64,000 bases of DNA. Origin: Piezodorus guildinii. Its lineage: Eukaryota > Arthropoda > Insecta > Hemiptera > Pentatomidae. Under the pieces are notes generated by a model that worked only from the letters and a program-made list of their open reading frames with translations, did not search any database and was not told the origin of the DNA. Positions 32,701-44,600 of this stretch are shown here, one piece after another (within the stretch, counting starts at the first letter, position 1; every line of letters starts with the position of its first letter). The stretch covers positions 36,090,639 through 36,154,638 of the forward strand of contig CM041292.1 in NCBI GenBank assembly GCA_023052935.1, given 5' to 3'. A program made the position numbers and the translations under genes.

Positions 32701-35356
32701 TTCTTGTGTGTGACATTGATCGAAGAGGCTTAGAAATTGAGTTTTGTAAATTTATAAATTCTAAGTATTTCTAATTCGAATAAACTGGCATGGGAAAGCC
32801 GCCAACACTCAGGTTGAAATATAATGGAAGTAATAGAAACTATTTTGATTAATTAAAACATTTATAAATATTTTTCTTTAATTTTAAAACCATAATACCG
32901 CGTTATTTTCTGGACAACCCAATACTATTTTATGTATTAACTTTATGCTGATATTTTAATGATTAATATTAAATATATTACCCTTTTTTAAGCCTATGCA
33001 GGGTTTCTCAGGCCAAGGGGTGAGAGAAAGGGACAAATATTGTGATAAAAGGTCCCCAGGATTCTAATTTTGGTCCTCTGTGGTTGCTAGGCAAAGCACG
33101 TTCAAACGTGCGCAAACCCAATCAGCTACCCCGCCCTCCAAAAATATATTATCCTTTAATAACAGAAAAGTATATTATGTATACCCAAGATTACTGAATA
33201 ATTGTGGATGGACCATACACTCTAACTAATGCTCTGATTCCCCCTAAATAAATTTCATATGTATTGGAAACTTGTGGATATGTAGAGAGTTTCACTATCT
33301 AAAAGTTTAGATTTTTTTTTTAGAAACTTGAAATGATAAAACATAATGTAGTGACTAAAATGGATTAATAGTATTTAAAAAAATAAAACATATAATTAGT
33401 AAATAATAAGAATAAAATAAACCAAATAACTAAAACAGATTGACTAATTATTGCAATTAATATGAACATTTATTTTACTTTCAGCTGTACTGACCAAGTG
33501 CACATTGATGATACTGTCACTGATGACAATGGACGGGAATTGTCAGGATATGATTTCGCCAATGATGGGCTTTCTGAGTCTAAGCATTCGCAGGATCTGA
33601 TCGAATATTGAAAATTGCCTACAGATATCGTGTTATTAAGGAGTTATATAACAGCCACAGGGATTCAGTTGAAGGTTGGTTTATTTGTTTTATTATTATT
33701 ATTTTTTACTTTATCCCTCAACCAGACAAAAATATTACTTAATACTATTACTAATGCTATCAAATCTGACATTGTTTTTTGTTTATTAGAATATCCTTAA
33801 ACTCTTAATTATTTACTAGGCCTACTTGATACTGCTAGAAGAGAGCATAGGCATAGCCTGAGGTCTGATATTGAAGCAATGACTGACAACTGGCTTACTC
33901 TAGCAAAATCTTGCCTTGAACACATTGATGCCAGGTAACAGTTATCACATAAATGATAGATCTTTTATTCAAGTGATAAAAGTTATGCAATTTAAAAAAA
34001 TACAATATTTTAATTGTTACTTTAGCTATAAATTTTTCAATAATCTAACTTTTATCACCACAACAGTTTTTTAAACTTTCTTTTCAAAATTTGATTTTAT
34101 ATATTTCATAATTCATTAAATTCATATGTAGAATACAATTTATATCTTTCTGTAACTTTTCGCCAAGACTGCTGGACTGATTTTTTTTAGATTTAGCATT
34201 AGCATTCATAGGTCATCATGAAATGACCCTTGGAACTCTTAATTGCCATCAACTCATTTGTTTTCAAATCATTGCTGCTTTAAATATTGTAAATTTATAA
34301 TTTGGCCGTTTATAAATGGTACAGAGGGGAGCCTGTGTGTAGCTTTATGGCTAGTGTGTTAGTCTACCACGTCAAAGGTTGTGTTCAAATCCCAGTACCG
34401 GAGGACTTTTTCAAGTATGCAATTAAATGGGGATTCACTGAAACCCCTCCCTGGGTATGTGAGACCCATCAGTTAAGTGGTGGCCACTCAGAGTGATGAA
34501 TCCACCATAAACTATCATTTTCACTAGAATTTATTTCATTTTTCCAGGAGAGCTGCATCAATGTACTGGTAACGGGAACACAGCTTGTTCCAGCTTTAGC
34601 AAAGATCCTTCTTTTTGATGTTGGAAAGATTTTCCCTATTGAAAATATCTACTCAGCAACTAAAATTGGTAAGATCTATAATAACCAATGCATATCGATT
34701 ATGTTTCTTTAATTATTAACTGTTTGAATAACTCTATGATTTGCTATACAACATTTTAGGGGTACTCACTACTTTGCTATAGCATCTATTTGTGCTATTG
34801 TGCTAAACCCATCAATTTTATACAGGAAATAACTGTAGAAACTCGACGGGTTTAGCACAATAACACAAATAGCATGCTATAGCAAACGTATTGAGTACCC
34901 CTTTTATATACAAAAATTACAAAGGAGTTACTAAGCTCCCACCTGTCTAATTTAATAAAGATTGCTTTTAAATTTGTATCAGTCTCATTCATTTCTAATG
35001 TTGTGCAATTTACGTTTAGGCAAACAGGGGTGCTTTGAACGCATTGTTTCTAGATTTGGTAAGAACAAATGCACTTATGTTGTTATTGGTGATGGCTTAG
35101 AAGAGGAAACTGCTGCAAAAGAGGTGGGCATGCTTTTATTTATACATGTTATTACATTTCACATTTACCCTAGATGTATGGTTAGTTTCTTGTTGAAAAA
35201 ATGTAATAAAAAAAAATATTTATTTTGATAATTTTCATCTTTAAAAGAGTAATTATTTCATGTTTTTTTTTTCAGATGAATTTTCCATTTTGGAGGGTGT
35301 CTACTCACTCAGATCTCATAGCTTTGTATAGTGCACTTGATAAGGGATATTTGTAA
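26749..35356 (+). CDS. eya: eyes absent protein tyrosine phosphatase/transcription cofactor (diverged, frameshifted)
   Basis: Eya is a nuclear Six-family cofactor with a C-terminal HAD-type tyrosine phosphatase domain. Likely coding exons: 26749-26811, 27245-27329, 29073-29154, 29234-29340, 30512-30617, 31469-31528, 31756-31917, 32240-32329, 33485-33674, 33820-33934, 34548-34668, 35020-35123, 35276-35356, nearly all with good GT/AG sites. The first six code a Tyr/Asn/Pro-rich N-terminus, as in Eya. Exon 31756 has [19 protein letters not shown] (HAD nucleophile motif). Exon 35020 has [15 protein letters not shown] (motif with the metal-binding acid), and the last exon ends in [10 protein letters not shown] then a stop, matching the invariant Eya end. 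Oddities: frame changes are needed near 29105, between 31800 and 31845, at the 33485 exon start, near 33593 and at 34548; the usual GGVDWMRKL block reads GSDRILKI. It is either a decaying or diverged copy or carries assembly indels. SINEs and a MITE sit in its introns. Confidence 0.85.
27758..27821. mobile_element. 64-bp hAT-like MITE in eya intron
   Basis: Inverted ends CAGTGATTCCCAAAC / GTTTGGGAATCACTG surround about 34 bp. The flanking octamers ATTTAGAA and TTCTAGAA match at 6 of 8 positions, which fits an aged 8-bp hAT target duplication. It lies between the exons at 27245 and 29073. Confidence 0.6.
29870..30096 (-). mobile_element. tRNA-headed SINE, family B, in eya intron
   Basis: On the minus strand it starts GGGGAGCCTGTGGCTGAGTG, with box A TGGCTGAGTGGCCAGCG, a long variable arm and box B TTTGAATCCCAG, like a leucine/serine-type tRNA. 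The body has GGGTATGTGAGACCC and GTGGCCACTCACAAA. A second copy is at about 34322-34510. Confidence 0.65.
32994..33143 (-). mobile_element. possible SINE fragment in eya intron
   Basis: GC-richer island (GGGCGGGGTAGCTGATTGGG on the minus strand, with GTTTGAACGTGC) resembling a decayed tRNA head. No second copy is seen in the window. Confidence 0.3.
34322..34510 (+). mobile_element. tRNA-headed SINE, family B, in eya intron
   Basis: Starts GGGGAGCCTGTGTGTAGCTT, with box A-like TTATGGCTAGTGTGTTAG and box B TGTTCAAATCCCAG. The body has GGGTATGTGAGACCCATCAG and GTGGCCACTCAGAG, matching the copy at 29870-30096 in inverse orientation. It ends 37 bp before an eya exon. Confidence 0.65.
34754..34906. 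mobile_element. palindromic MITE in eya intron with TTTTA target duplication
   Basis: Inverted arms of about 56 bp start GGGGTACTCA and end TGAGTACCCC (34759-34901), including a TTTGCTATAGCA block and GTGCTAAACCC near the loop. TTTTA stands directly before the left end and directly after the right end, a 5-bp duplication. No coding capacity. The superfamily is not clear. Confidence 0.75.
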
Positions 35357-36640
35357 TTCATGATGTATTTTGTTGAGCTTTTATTCATCCGTTATCTTAA
35401 AAATAATTTCTGTATACGTCGTTTTGTGTTTGTTTACTAAACCAATGATTGGTGGATGATATAGTTTATAGAAACTTTAATAAGAAAGACAATTTTCATG
35501 GTAAAACTTTATAATACTATTGTTGTCATTAATGCCAAACTCATAAAATCTATTGTTATCAATTTATCTTGTTACTGATATTATTCATATTTTTATTATA
35601 GCATTCTGAAATGAATGCCTGTAATGATGGTTTTTAGGCAGTATAAATATCCCTGATATTAGTTATATTTGTATAATGCTTATTTCATGTCATATCATTG
35701 CAGCATATTAATAAATTATTTTTCCTTATTTATTTTTGTGTAAGAATTTAAATTATTATACAAAAACTAATATGACCTATCTTTCTGTAATGACCCACAC
35801 AGAGAGTTTTTATATTGTTGGAATACTGCTGGGTTTATGACTATTGCAAATTTCATATAAAAATACTTCTCAAAACCATGACATTCAGAAGTATTTGATT
35901 ATAGTGCTTTCTACTAACATTTTTTTTTATTTGAGGTACTTACATTCTGAACGTTATCTAGTCTCATTTTTATGGATTTATTACTTTGCCATAAATATAA
36001 TCCCAAATTAATGTAAATTAAAGCATGTATGTGTGTGAGTGTTTAAACTACCTGTATATATATATATATATATATTCACAGACAAACATACTGAATGTTG
36101 CTAGGAATGGTATTATTTAATTTATATTAATTTTGAAATTATATAAAAATATTTTATCATTTTATATTTATATTTTACTTTATACATAGAATGTAGTGAA
36201 AATGATAGATATTATAATTACATCAGTTATTAATAGGATGAGTTTTATCATTAATTTTTATATGGTAAGAAATATAATCCAACTGACTTTGATTTGACAT
36301 GGAATGACCAATACAATGGGATATTATATTTAATAAATACTATATTTCATCATGAAATGTCAGTAATATAATTGTATTATGAATGTAAAAATTGTTTTAG
36401 AAAATAATATATCAAACTAAGAAATGGAAAGTTCATGATATAAGTCCTGATTTGCATTTGTCTCCATCTTTATGAAGGTTAAGAGATGGTCACAATTTTG
36501 TAAATATTGTATGCTTCATCAGTTCTTTTTTTTATATCACTATTAACATAGGAAATGTAATTGCGTTATCTTTTACATTTTAGTTTTTTATGTATACATG
36601 TTTAATTTAATTGTAAAAATAAAGAAATATATATTTACAG
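35357..36640 (+). other. eya 3' flank / 3' UTR, AT-rich
   Basis: No ORF. Candidate polyadenylation signals include AATAAA near 35710 and 36617, and there is a (TA)n run at 36056-36076. I cannot place the actual transcript end. Confidence 0.4.
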
Positions 36641-36779
36641 TTTTTTTTTTCTTTCCCTAATTTGATAATACTATATCACTGTCCTATGCTAGCCTTACTT
36701 CATTATGCATCCTTTTTGAATGCTAAGATCTTTACATTATATGTTTTTTACTTTCTCTTACCTATGACATGTATTACAC

Positions 36780-39440
36780 TAAGATTGAAGGGAAAATTCT
36801 TTAATATGTCTCTGGTAAGTGTGCATTCACCCAGAGAAGAGAAGACAGATGTAGAGAAAGATACCTTCTATGATCAGTTAGAAAGAGTTATTGACGAACT
36901 TCCCAAATGCGATGTAAAAATTATTCTCGGAGATTTTAATGGTAAAATTAGGAGAGAATAAACATTCGGAAGAGGAGTGGGGAAGTTTACAATACACAAG
37001 CACAGCAATGGTAATGGACACAGAGCAGTAGACTTTGCCTCTAGCTAGAATCTAAAATTATCGAGTACCTCCTTTCAACATAAATACTATCCACTTGGAA
37101 ACATTGGTTTCCCAGATGGAAAAACCAAGAACCAGATTGATCATGTAATGATCGATAGCAGGCACCAAAGTGATATAGAAGATGTGAGGAGCTATAGAGG
37201 TGCGGAGTGCTCAACAGATCATTATCTGGTAAGGATAATATACAAACAGAGACTGGCCGTCAAACCAAGAGGAAAAACAGAGAAAGCAAGGAAGGGATAT
37301 AAGATCGGATCCTGAAAAATCCTGAGAAGCAACAGCAATATGTTAGAAAAGTGGAAGAAAAGCTACAAAAACAATGCACCTGAAATAGAAGAAGAGGAAG
37401 TGCAAAATAAATGGAGTAGAATAAGTGAAGCTGTAAGGAATGCGGTGGATGAGACGATAGGGGAAGAAAAGAGAGAGAAAAAAAAATTGTTGGTTCGATC
37501 ATGAGTGTGAAATGGCGGTACAGGAGAAGTTAAAAGCTCATAAAAAGATGCTTCAAAGGTGGACAAGACGGGCCAGCAAAGAATACAAAAGGAAAAGAGA
37601 AAATGTGAAGCAGCTCTGCAGATATAAAGAGAGAAAGAAGGAAAAAGAAGATCTAGAAACAATACTGCAGGATTTCGAAAACAAAAACCACAGATCATTC
37701 TATGGCAGAGTAAAAAACATAAGAAAAGGATTCCAACCCCGGATATCTTTTTGTAAAGACAAGGAAGGTCTACTCTTGGGTGACAAGAATAGAGTGATAG
37801 ACAGATGGAAATATACTTTAAAGTGCTGCTAAATCCAGACGAAAACTGAAGAGACAATTTGTGATCTCGGAACAGTAGAAGAGGATGTAGAGCTGAACTA
37901 CCAGATCCGGAAGAAGTAGAAGAAATAATTATGTCCTTAAAAAATAACAAAGCGTCAGGAATCTATGGGATCCCAGCAGAAGCAATGGAAGCTGGAGGGG
38001 AGGCAGTCCATAGAGAAATATATGAATTGATTTTAATGATATGGACGGAAGAGGAAATGCCCAGTGAGTGGAAGGTGGCGTTTTGTTTGTTTTGTTTTGT
38101 ATTCATAAAATAGGAGACAAATTGGATTGCGGGAATTATAGAGGTATTGCATTACTGAGTGTAGTCTACAAGGTGCTGTCAACTTTGCTAATAGAGTGGG
38201 TTGTCAAGAGAGCAGAAGAGGTGTTGGGCAATTACCAGTGTGGATTCCGCCCTGGAATTCACTACAATAGACAACATCTTTTGCATGTGGATGATGTTAG
38301 AAAAATGCTGGGAATGGAATGTTGAACATCATCTGTTCAATGATTACAAGCAAGCATACAACAGCATAAATAGAAGCATAATGTATGAAAAGTTAAAATA
38401 CCTAGGATGTCCTTTGAAGCTTATCAGACTTATCAAGATAACCCTGCAGAATAGCCAAGGAGTTGTCAAAATTCAAGGTGAATTGTCAAACTCTTTTGAA
38501 ATTCAGAAAGGTGTTAAGCAGGGTGATCCTCTTTCTCCAGTCCTATTCAATTTGTAATTGGAAGTGGTCATGAGGTCAATTAGGACAAGACCTGGAGGAT
38601 GTATATATCACAGACTGACGCAACATCTAGTGTTTGCAGATGATTTTGTGATAACCGGGAGAACAGCCAGTGCTTTACTTGGAGCTTTCGAGGAGTGCGA
38701 AGTGGCTGCGAGGAGAACAGGACTGATCATAAATACGGAAAAAAACTAAATATATGAGAACCAACAGGGAAGAAGGAGGAAACAGGTATATCAAGGTGGC
38801 TGGATATAGGTTCGAGAGAGTACCACAGTTTAAGTATCTAGGCACTATTATCACTGAGAATAATAAGATTAGAGACAAAATTAAAGCCAGTATAACAGCT
38901 GGCAATAGATGTTATTGGTCTCTTATGAAAATATTTCAGAACAGGAATATATCCAGAGAACTGAAGATAAGATTATATTGTACTGTCCTTCAGCCAGTGG
39001 TCATGTAGGAAGCGAGTCCTGGACATTTATACGCAATGATGAAAGACTATTAAACAGCTATGGGAAAGAAAAATTCTCAGAAAAATCTTTGGTCCTAAAA
39101 AAGAAGGAGATCGTTGGGAATGAAGACAAATGATGAAATTAGAAATCTGTATCAGACACCTGATATATTTGCCAAGATCAAGAGGGCCAGAATAAGATGC
39201 CTGGAGCATGCACAGAGAATGGAAAGTGGGATACTGCCAAAAATGATGATGGAGGGACACCCTGGTGGATGAAGGGACAGACCTAGACTTTGTTGCCTGC
39301 AGGAGGTAGAGGAGGACCTACGGTCGTTGGGTGTCAGCGGATGGAGAAGGGCAGCCGAAGACAGGTCAGAATGGAGGAGGATCGCTGAGGAGGCCAAGGT
39401 CCTACAAGGACTGTAGCGCTGATAGATAGATATGCCCGAA
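36780..39440 (+). pseudogene. decayed endonuclease/reverse transcriptase LINE
   Basis: The AP-endonuclease remnant (36800-37270) has KIILGDFNGKI, then FPDGKTKNQIDHVMIDSR and YRGAECSTDHYLV, the catalytic DFN, NQIDH and SDHY-type motifs. The RT remnant follows: NKASGIYGIPAEAMEAGG (37945), CGNYRGIALLSVVYKVLSTL (38130), DYKQAYNSI (motif A, 38342), QKGVKQGDPLSPVLFNL (motif B), LVFADDFVITG (motif C, 38633), then RNISRELKIRLYCTVLQPV. The end has PRLCCLQEVEEDLRSLGVSG and SEWRRIAEEAKVLQGL with a stop near 39414, and the 3' terminus is GATAGATAGATA. Many frameshifts and stops (for example 38554, 38747) make it inactive. The order matches the insect LINE proteins often mis-annotated as craniofacial development protein 2-like. 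It lies directly after eya on the same strand. Confidence 0.85.
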
Positions 39441-39489
39441 ATGTTATAGGAACTTTTGCATCAAAGCAATCTGATTGGAAGAGATACTT

Positions 39490-39980
39490 CATACCGTGCA
39501 TTTTGCACTGTATTACGATTTTCTCAGAAACGGGTCAAAAAATTTTGATTAAACTCACTATACCAATGTAAAATTTAACAGGCTTTAATTCCATGTAGGT
39601 TTCATTCTGATTGAAATAGCTTAACTAAATAGCCTTTAATGCCAATGCTTTAAATTTTCTTCCTCTAAAGTACCTTTAATTTTGTACATTAAAAAAAAAA
39701 AAATTAATGATATAATCTTCTTATTCATTGCTGAAAAACAGCTAAATATACAAATTTAACGAATTCGATAATCAACTAACAGAGAAAAGAGCAAACATAT
39801 TTTTTTTTACATACAGTTTTTTATATTGATACATTATGTAATTTAAAATATATGTTTTCAACGAAACTGAATCACATTATTTAAACCTGTTTCAACTATA
39901 TTTATTTAATAATTCTTAAATTAATTTTACTAACCACAGTGAGTAAAAATTGTGTATTGCCCCCATCAGATTTTATGTTA
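39490..39980 (-). mobile_element. Helentron-like repeat, 3'-truncated, minus strand
   Basis: Reverse-strand copy: ACCGTGCATTTTGCACTG, ATTTAACAGGCTTTAATTCC, AAAGTACCTTTAATTTTGTA. The right-hand end (CAGTGAGTAAAAATTGTGTA, TTGCCCCCATCAGATTTTA) is the element's 5' start in degraded form. A poly-A tract lies at about 39690. Confidence 0.5.
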
Positions 39981-39984
39981 TGTA

Positions 39985-41590
39985 TGGGTAGAAATCATTC
40001 ATAATTGTCAGAAAATTTTAAATGTACAAATGAATAACAAGAATTATAATTTTATAATGGTATGGTTATAAAACAGCCTAAGGATCCTCCAGTGGCTTAA
40101 TTATTTATATACAGCATTAGGCATTATTTAAATGTTCCATTCCAAATTTTTATTTTTGTATTCGTCATAACTTAAAAGTCAATTAATTTATTCAGAATTC
40201 ATTATTTGGTGAATAAATCGTTTATTATTTATCGTTTCTTATTCATTAAGCTAGATAAATTTGAATTAAAAAAAAAAAAAAAAAAAAAAAGGAAAATTGA
40301 ATATATTAAAACCATCTTTAATCAGTTTAACTTTAAATTTCATGCAATTCAAACCTTCAAAATTTTCCTTAATTCACTTATGTGTCACTAACCGCTGAAT
40401 TGAGTTCAAATCTTTTCTTATCAGTCCCTTAACACACCACAATACAATAGTAGGAAAATTGTTTAATTGGCCAACAAGATAAAAGCTGAAAAGGGAATTA
40501 AAATTCTGAACATTTTTCAAGTTACTACATGCCTTAAGCACATTTCTTGTTGAAATAATGTCATATTTTTTATTAAGAAATACACATATTCCATTTTAAG
40601 AGTATGCAGAAATTGTTTCTGTACATTTCATGTATGTCTATCTTGGAAATGAACCGGACATCTCAAAGCTTGGTCAATGGGCTACTCTCTTAAAGTAACA
40701 AGGCCAATTTTCCTAGCTTCATGGTGTAGTTGTAAAACTGACCTGAGACATTGCTTGAGTGTTGGCCACAAAGGGATCTCCATACTCCTTTCTCAACCGG
40801 GCTGAGGACAGACTATGGAACAGATGCATGAAGAAAGAATAGTAAAGGTAGCATTAAGATGAGAGTGGAAGGAAGAAGAACAAGAATAAGGACTAGAAAT
40901 TACATGCTTTCTGCAAAGTGAAGTTAAGACTGCTTTTGATAGGAGAGGAATGGACCATAGCAGAAGCCGTCAGCTCATGCAGGATTGTGATACATAGATC
41001 AGGCTGTAGAGACAGAATCCTTAGGATGGTCAACAGTAGGAGAGGAATGGATTAATCAGATGAAATATCCAGAATTTTTATTTATCAAATAGCTCACAGT
41101 CTAAGGCAAAAACCCTAAAATTTAAAAGCCCATCTGGATACTAAATTTCTGGAAGAGCTTTTATTTGTATATGATCCTGAAAGGTTTCTTGATAACAAGG
41201 TTCATACTGAGCAGTTTACCCCTACCAAAAATGTGTCATGGACATTTGCTGAGGAAGAGGTGTACTTGCAATAGAGGTAGCGATTTTGTCAATCATTTAA
41301 ATATTTTTAAAGAAAATACCGACTTAACAGTCTTTACGTAGTACATAACACACGAATATCCGTTAAAAAATACATTAAAAATATGAGAGTTAATAACATG
41401 AAGATAAACGTTTGTTTCGGAGAAGGGGGGGGGACTTTTTCAGAGATTAATTTTATTGCCCGGATTTAAACTGATATTATCTAATTTTATTAATTAAATT
41501 GCGTAAATAATTAAAATTAAAGACTAGTTGAGATGATTATGGATTATTATCATACCCGATTCAAATACTCATATTTATATAGCACATGAG
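39985..41590. other. intergenic sequence with an unassigned coding-like remnant
   Basis: Mostly AT-rich. At 41129-41275 (+) an open stretch reads LDTKFLEELLFVYDPERFLD then KVHTEQFTPTKNVSWTFAEE and a stop. Its composition is protein-like but it has no start or family I recognise, so a retro-pseudogene fragment is possible. Poly-A runs occur near 40267-40290. Confidence 0.3.
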
Positions 41591-41624
41591 GTTACAATGA
41601 AAGCAGGTGCGCCTACTCCCAAAC

Positions 41625-41640
41625 CAACGCTTTCATTTGC
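41625..41640 (+). promoter_or_regulatory. candidate TOP-type transcription start of RpS20
   Basis: CTTTC at about 41629-41633, 61 bp before the ATG, within a locally GC-richer stretch. Ribosomal protein genes usually start transcription at a C within a pyrimidine tract. The position is inferred from that rule only. Confidence 0.25.
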
Positions 41641-41693
41641 ACTGGCTCAGCGCTGGACTAAAGGTCTAACTCGGCCAGGAAGAATTTTTTAAA

Positions 41694-44600
41694 ATGGTAA
41701 GTAAAATTATTTTATACTATACATCAGTTTTGAACCTTATTACCATTGTCTTTATGTATGGTTTATCTAGTCGAATTGCATTTCTAGGGATATTTGTAGA
41801 AAATATCGTCGTGTGCCACGTGGTTAGAGTTAGCCTGTTGGTGTGTGTATGATGCTTACATACAAAGAGTTAGTGTTGTTAAATATTTTTTTGTCAGTTT
41901 TGAGTTCATTTATTAGGGTTACCGCTTCTTTTTTTAAAAATTATAATCACATTTTTCTTAAATCTATATTTTACCCAAGCTATCTCCACTTCCAACTGCA
42001 CTTAATTTGATTTCTCCATTCTTCATTTAAATGTATTCATGTTTTCATTAACACTTACATGTATCTTACTTCAAGTTACCTGTAACTTAAAAGTTGATTT
42101 AAAGGTCCAGAAGTAGTCTAGCAACACCAGGGTCATGTTAAGTGATTACACTTAACAGTGAAGGTCAGGTTATTAGCATTTTTCCCACTTGTTTGTGGAA
42201 AACTTTCATTGAAGTACTGTAGGATATTTTGGTGTACATAAGAATTATGTCTATTTTATTGTTTTATGGATTTTTCTTAATTTTTGTTGCATATTTGTTA
42301 AATAGGGATATTAGCTGATAGCTGCCCTCTGTTATAGTCCCATGCTGCTTGGTCATTTTCTTATTGTTTGCTATGTTGCATTAATGACTTAGATGCTATA
42401 ACTTCTCTAATAGAGTCTTATGTTTTATGAACGGTGAATGCGTCTAAATTTGTTCCTCAAAGGATAAGGTTTAAGCAACAATACATTTTTTAGGGACACT
42501 AAAATGTGTTATGTCTAGACAAAAGTGTTATTATGTTAAGAGATTTTCTATTATTTGTGGGGTTTATACTTCTGAAAATATTTAGGTGTATGTCATTATA
42601 TGATTATATGCTGGCTTGATATTTTATGAAGTTATGCATACTGTAGTATAAAGTAATTTATATTGAATAACCAGAAAGCTTAACGAAACTCAAGTGCCTC
42701 ATGCTTGAGAGGTAGGATTCCCCTATAGAGGTTTTTCAAAGTTTAGGCTTAAGATGATTTAAATTATCAATTTTTATTTTTATTCATTCCAGTAAAAAAA
42801 AAAAAAAAAAAACTTTTTGTCATGATCAACATGATTAAAATTTATACTTTCTATATAAATTTTTAATCTTGTTTATTCCATCTATGTTATATTATTTCAT
42901 CTATTTTAAATTAATAGATGTAAATAGGTAGGTTTGAAACCTTATGAACAACAAGCTTAATACTACTAGCGTAACTCATTTTGTTAAAAATTGCAAGTGT
43001 GGTTACACCTAGTTTAATTTTCAAGCAGTACTGTAAGTGCAAGCTTTGTTGATGTTTAAAACAACCCTTTTGCAGAAAGAGCTATTGTATCTACATATTT
43101 TGTAATATTGTTATTAAATAAATATGAATTAAACTGTTAAGTCCAGAAAAGTTTGCTATCTTGAAATAGTTCAGTAATTTTTCATTAGCATTATATACCA
43201 TATCTGGAGCCAAATGACTCCCAGTGCCTCTTAATTTGCAACATGTGTGAAGAATGGGTTCACACCGAGTAGTTTTTTTTTTTTTTTTTTTTTTTTTTAA
43301 ATGTCATCCTTCCTTTAATTATTTCCTGACTGTTCTGAAACCTTTGAGTTGAGTAAATTTAATTTAAGAACTATATTCTTAAGGTATAGATTATTTCCAT
43401 TACTGGTTGAGATTTACAAGTTTCATCTATAAGTTGTCTTAGAATAATTAACAATACTTTTTTTTTTTATTAAACAAAGTTAATTAATATGAGATATCCC
43501 TCAAGTGAAGCAAATATAAGAATTTTATAGAAGAGCAAGATAACATTAATGTAGTTTTTACTAAATTTAAATAACTCGCACGATTCAAAAACACATGAAA
43601 ATTTTGTTTTAAAATCTCAAGTAATATACTGAGTTCTGATAGTAAACTAGAACCAATTGTACTATTTAGAACTTCCATTTTATCATGATGTTTTTCAAAT
43701 AGATTCAGCAATAAATAAATATGCCTTCTTGCTCTTCTGTAAAATTATTTAATTAAATTATGACTTTTTTTTTTCAAAAGATATCTCGTTTTATTGACCA
43801 GATGATGATACTTTTTCCCAGCTCACTATGATCATAATATGCTATGATTATGATTACAAATAGCTGATGGTCAATTACAAAATCTTTTCTTTCTTAAGTT
43901 TGTTTAGAATTTCTTGATTTACCTTATTATTAAATTTAATTTCCTATTTTTTTGTTTTCATAGTCAGCCTTCAAGGATACCGATAAACCTGCTGAACCTC
44001 AGCAGATCCATAGGATCCGTATCACCCTTACTTCTAAAAACATGAAGTCTTTAGAGAAAGGTATTTTATTATATTGTCTCTTTGTTTTATCTTATTTATT
44101 GATTTTTTTTTTTTTTTTATCAGTCTTATGATGATTCACCCAGCTCTCTGAGATTTTAATAATCTTATTTTGAAGATAATTAGATTTGATCTGAAGGCTG
44201 AATTATTCACTTTTCTTATATTATGTCAGTTAAATGTAACTCTTATGCATATTATCATGTTTATTTCAGTTAATTTTTTTATTTAAGATTTATGAGATAT
44301 TATAAAATTTAGCTATTTTTTTATTTTTATTACTTCATCATGTGATAGTGATAAATTGTGGATGTAATTAGTTGACCGTTGAGAATTACTGGAAGGAATT
44401 AGTCCGGGTGGCGGTCATTAAATTAAACAACTAAATAGTTTCAACTATTTTATTGTTTGCCAACGTTTAATAAAAAGAACACGGGAACAACAAAAAGATA
44501 CATCCTCCTCAACTCTCTGCCGCAGCGCCAGAATACAAAATCGCAAGCAGGACATACTATCTACATCTCAACAACAGCAGGCATTCTCATCTCAACAAGC

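Noticed and set aside
34302..34496. 64-codon ORF in an eya intron
   Set aside because: It is the translation of a tRNA-headed SINE (family B), not a gene.
37260..37950. Minus-strand ORFs up to 195 codons
   Set aside because: They are antisense to the purine-rich linker of the LINE at 36780-39440, whose plus-strand reading has RT and endonuclease motifs.
43484..43711. 75-codon minus-strand ORF in RpS20 intron 1
   Set aside because: AT-driven chance ORF without a homologue that I can recognise or splice signals.
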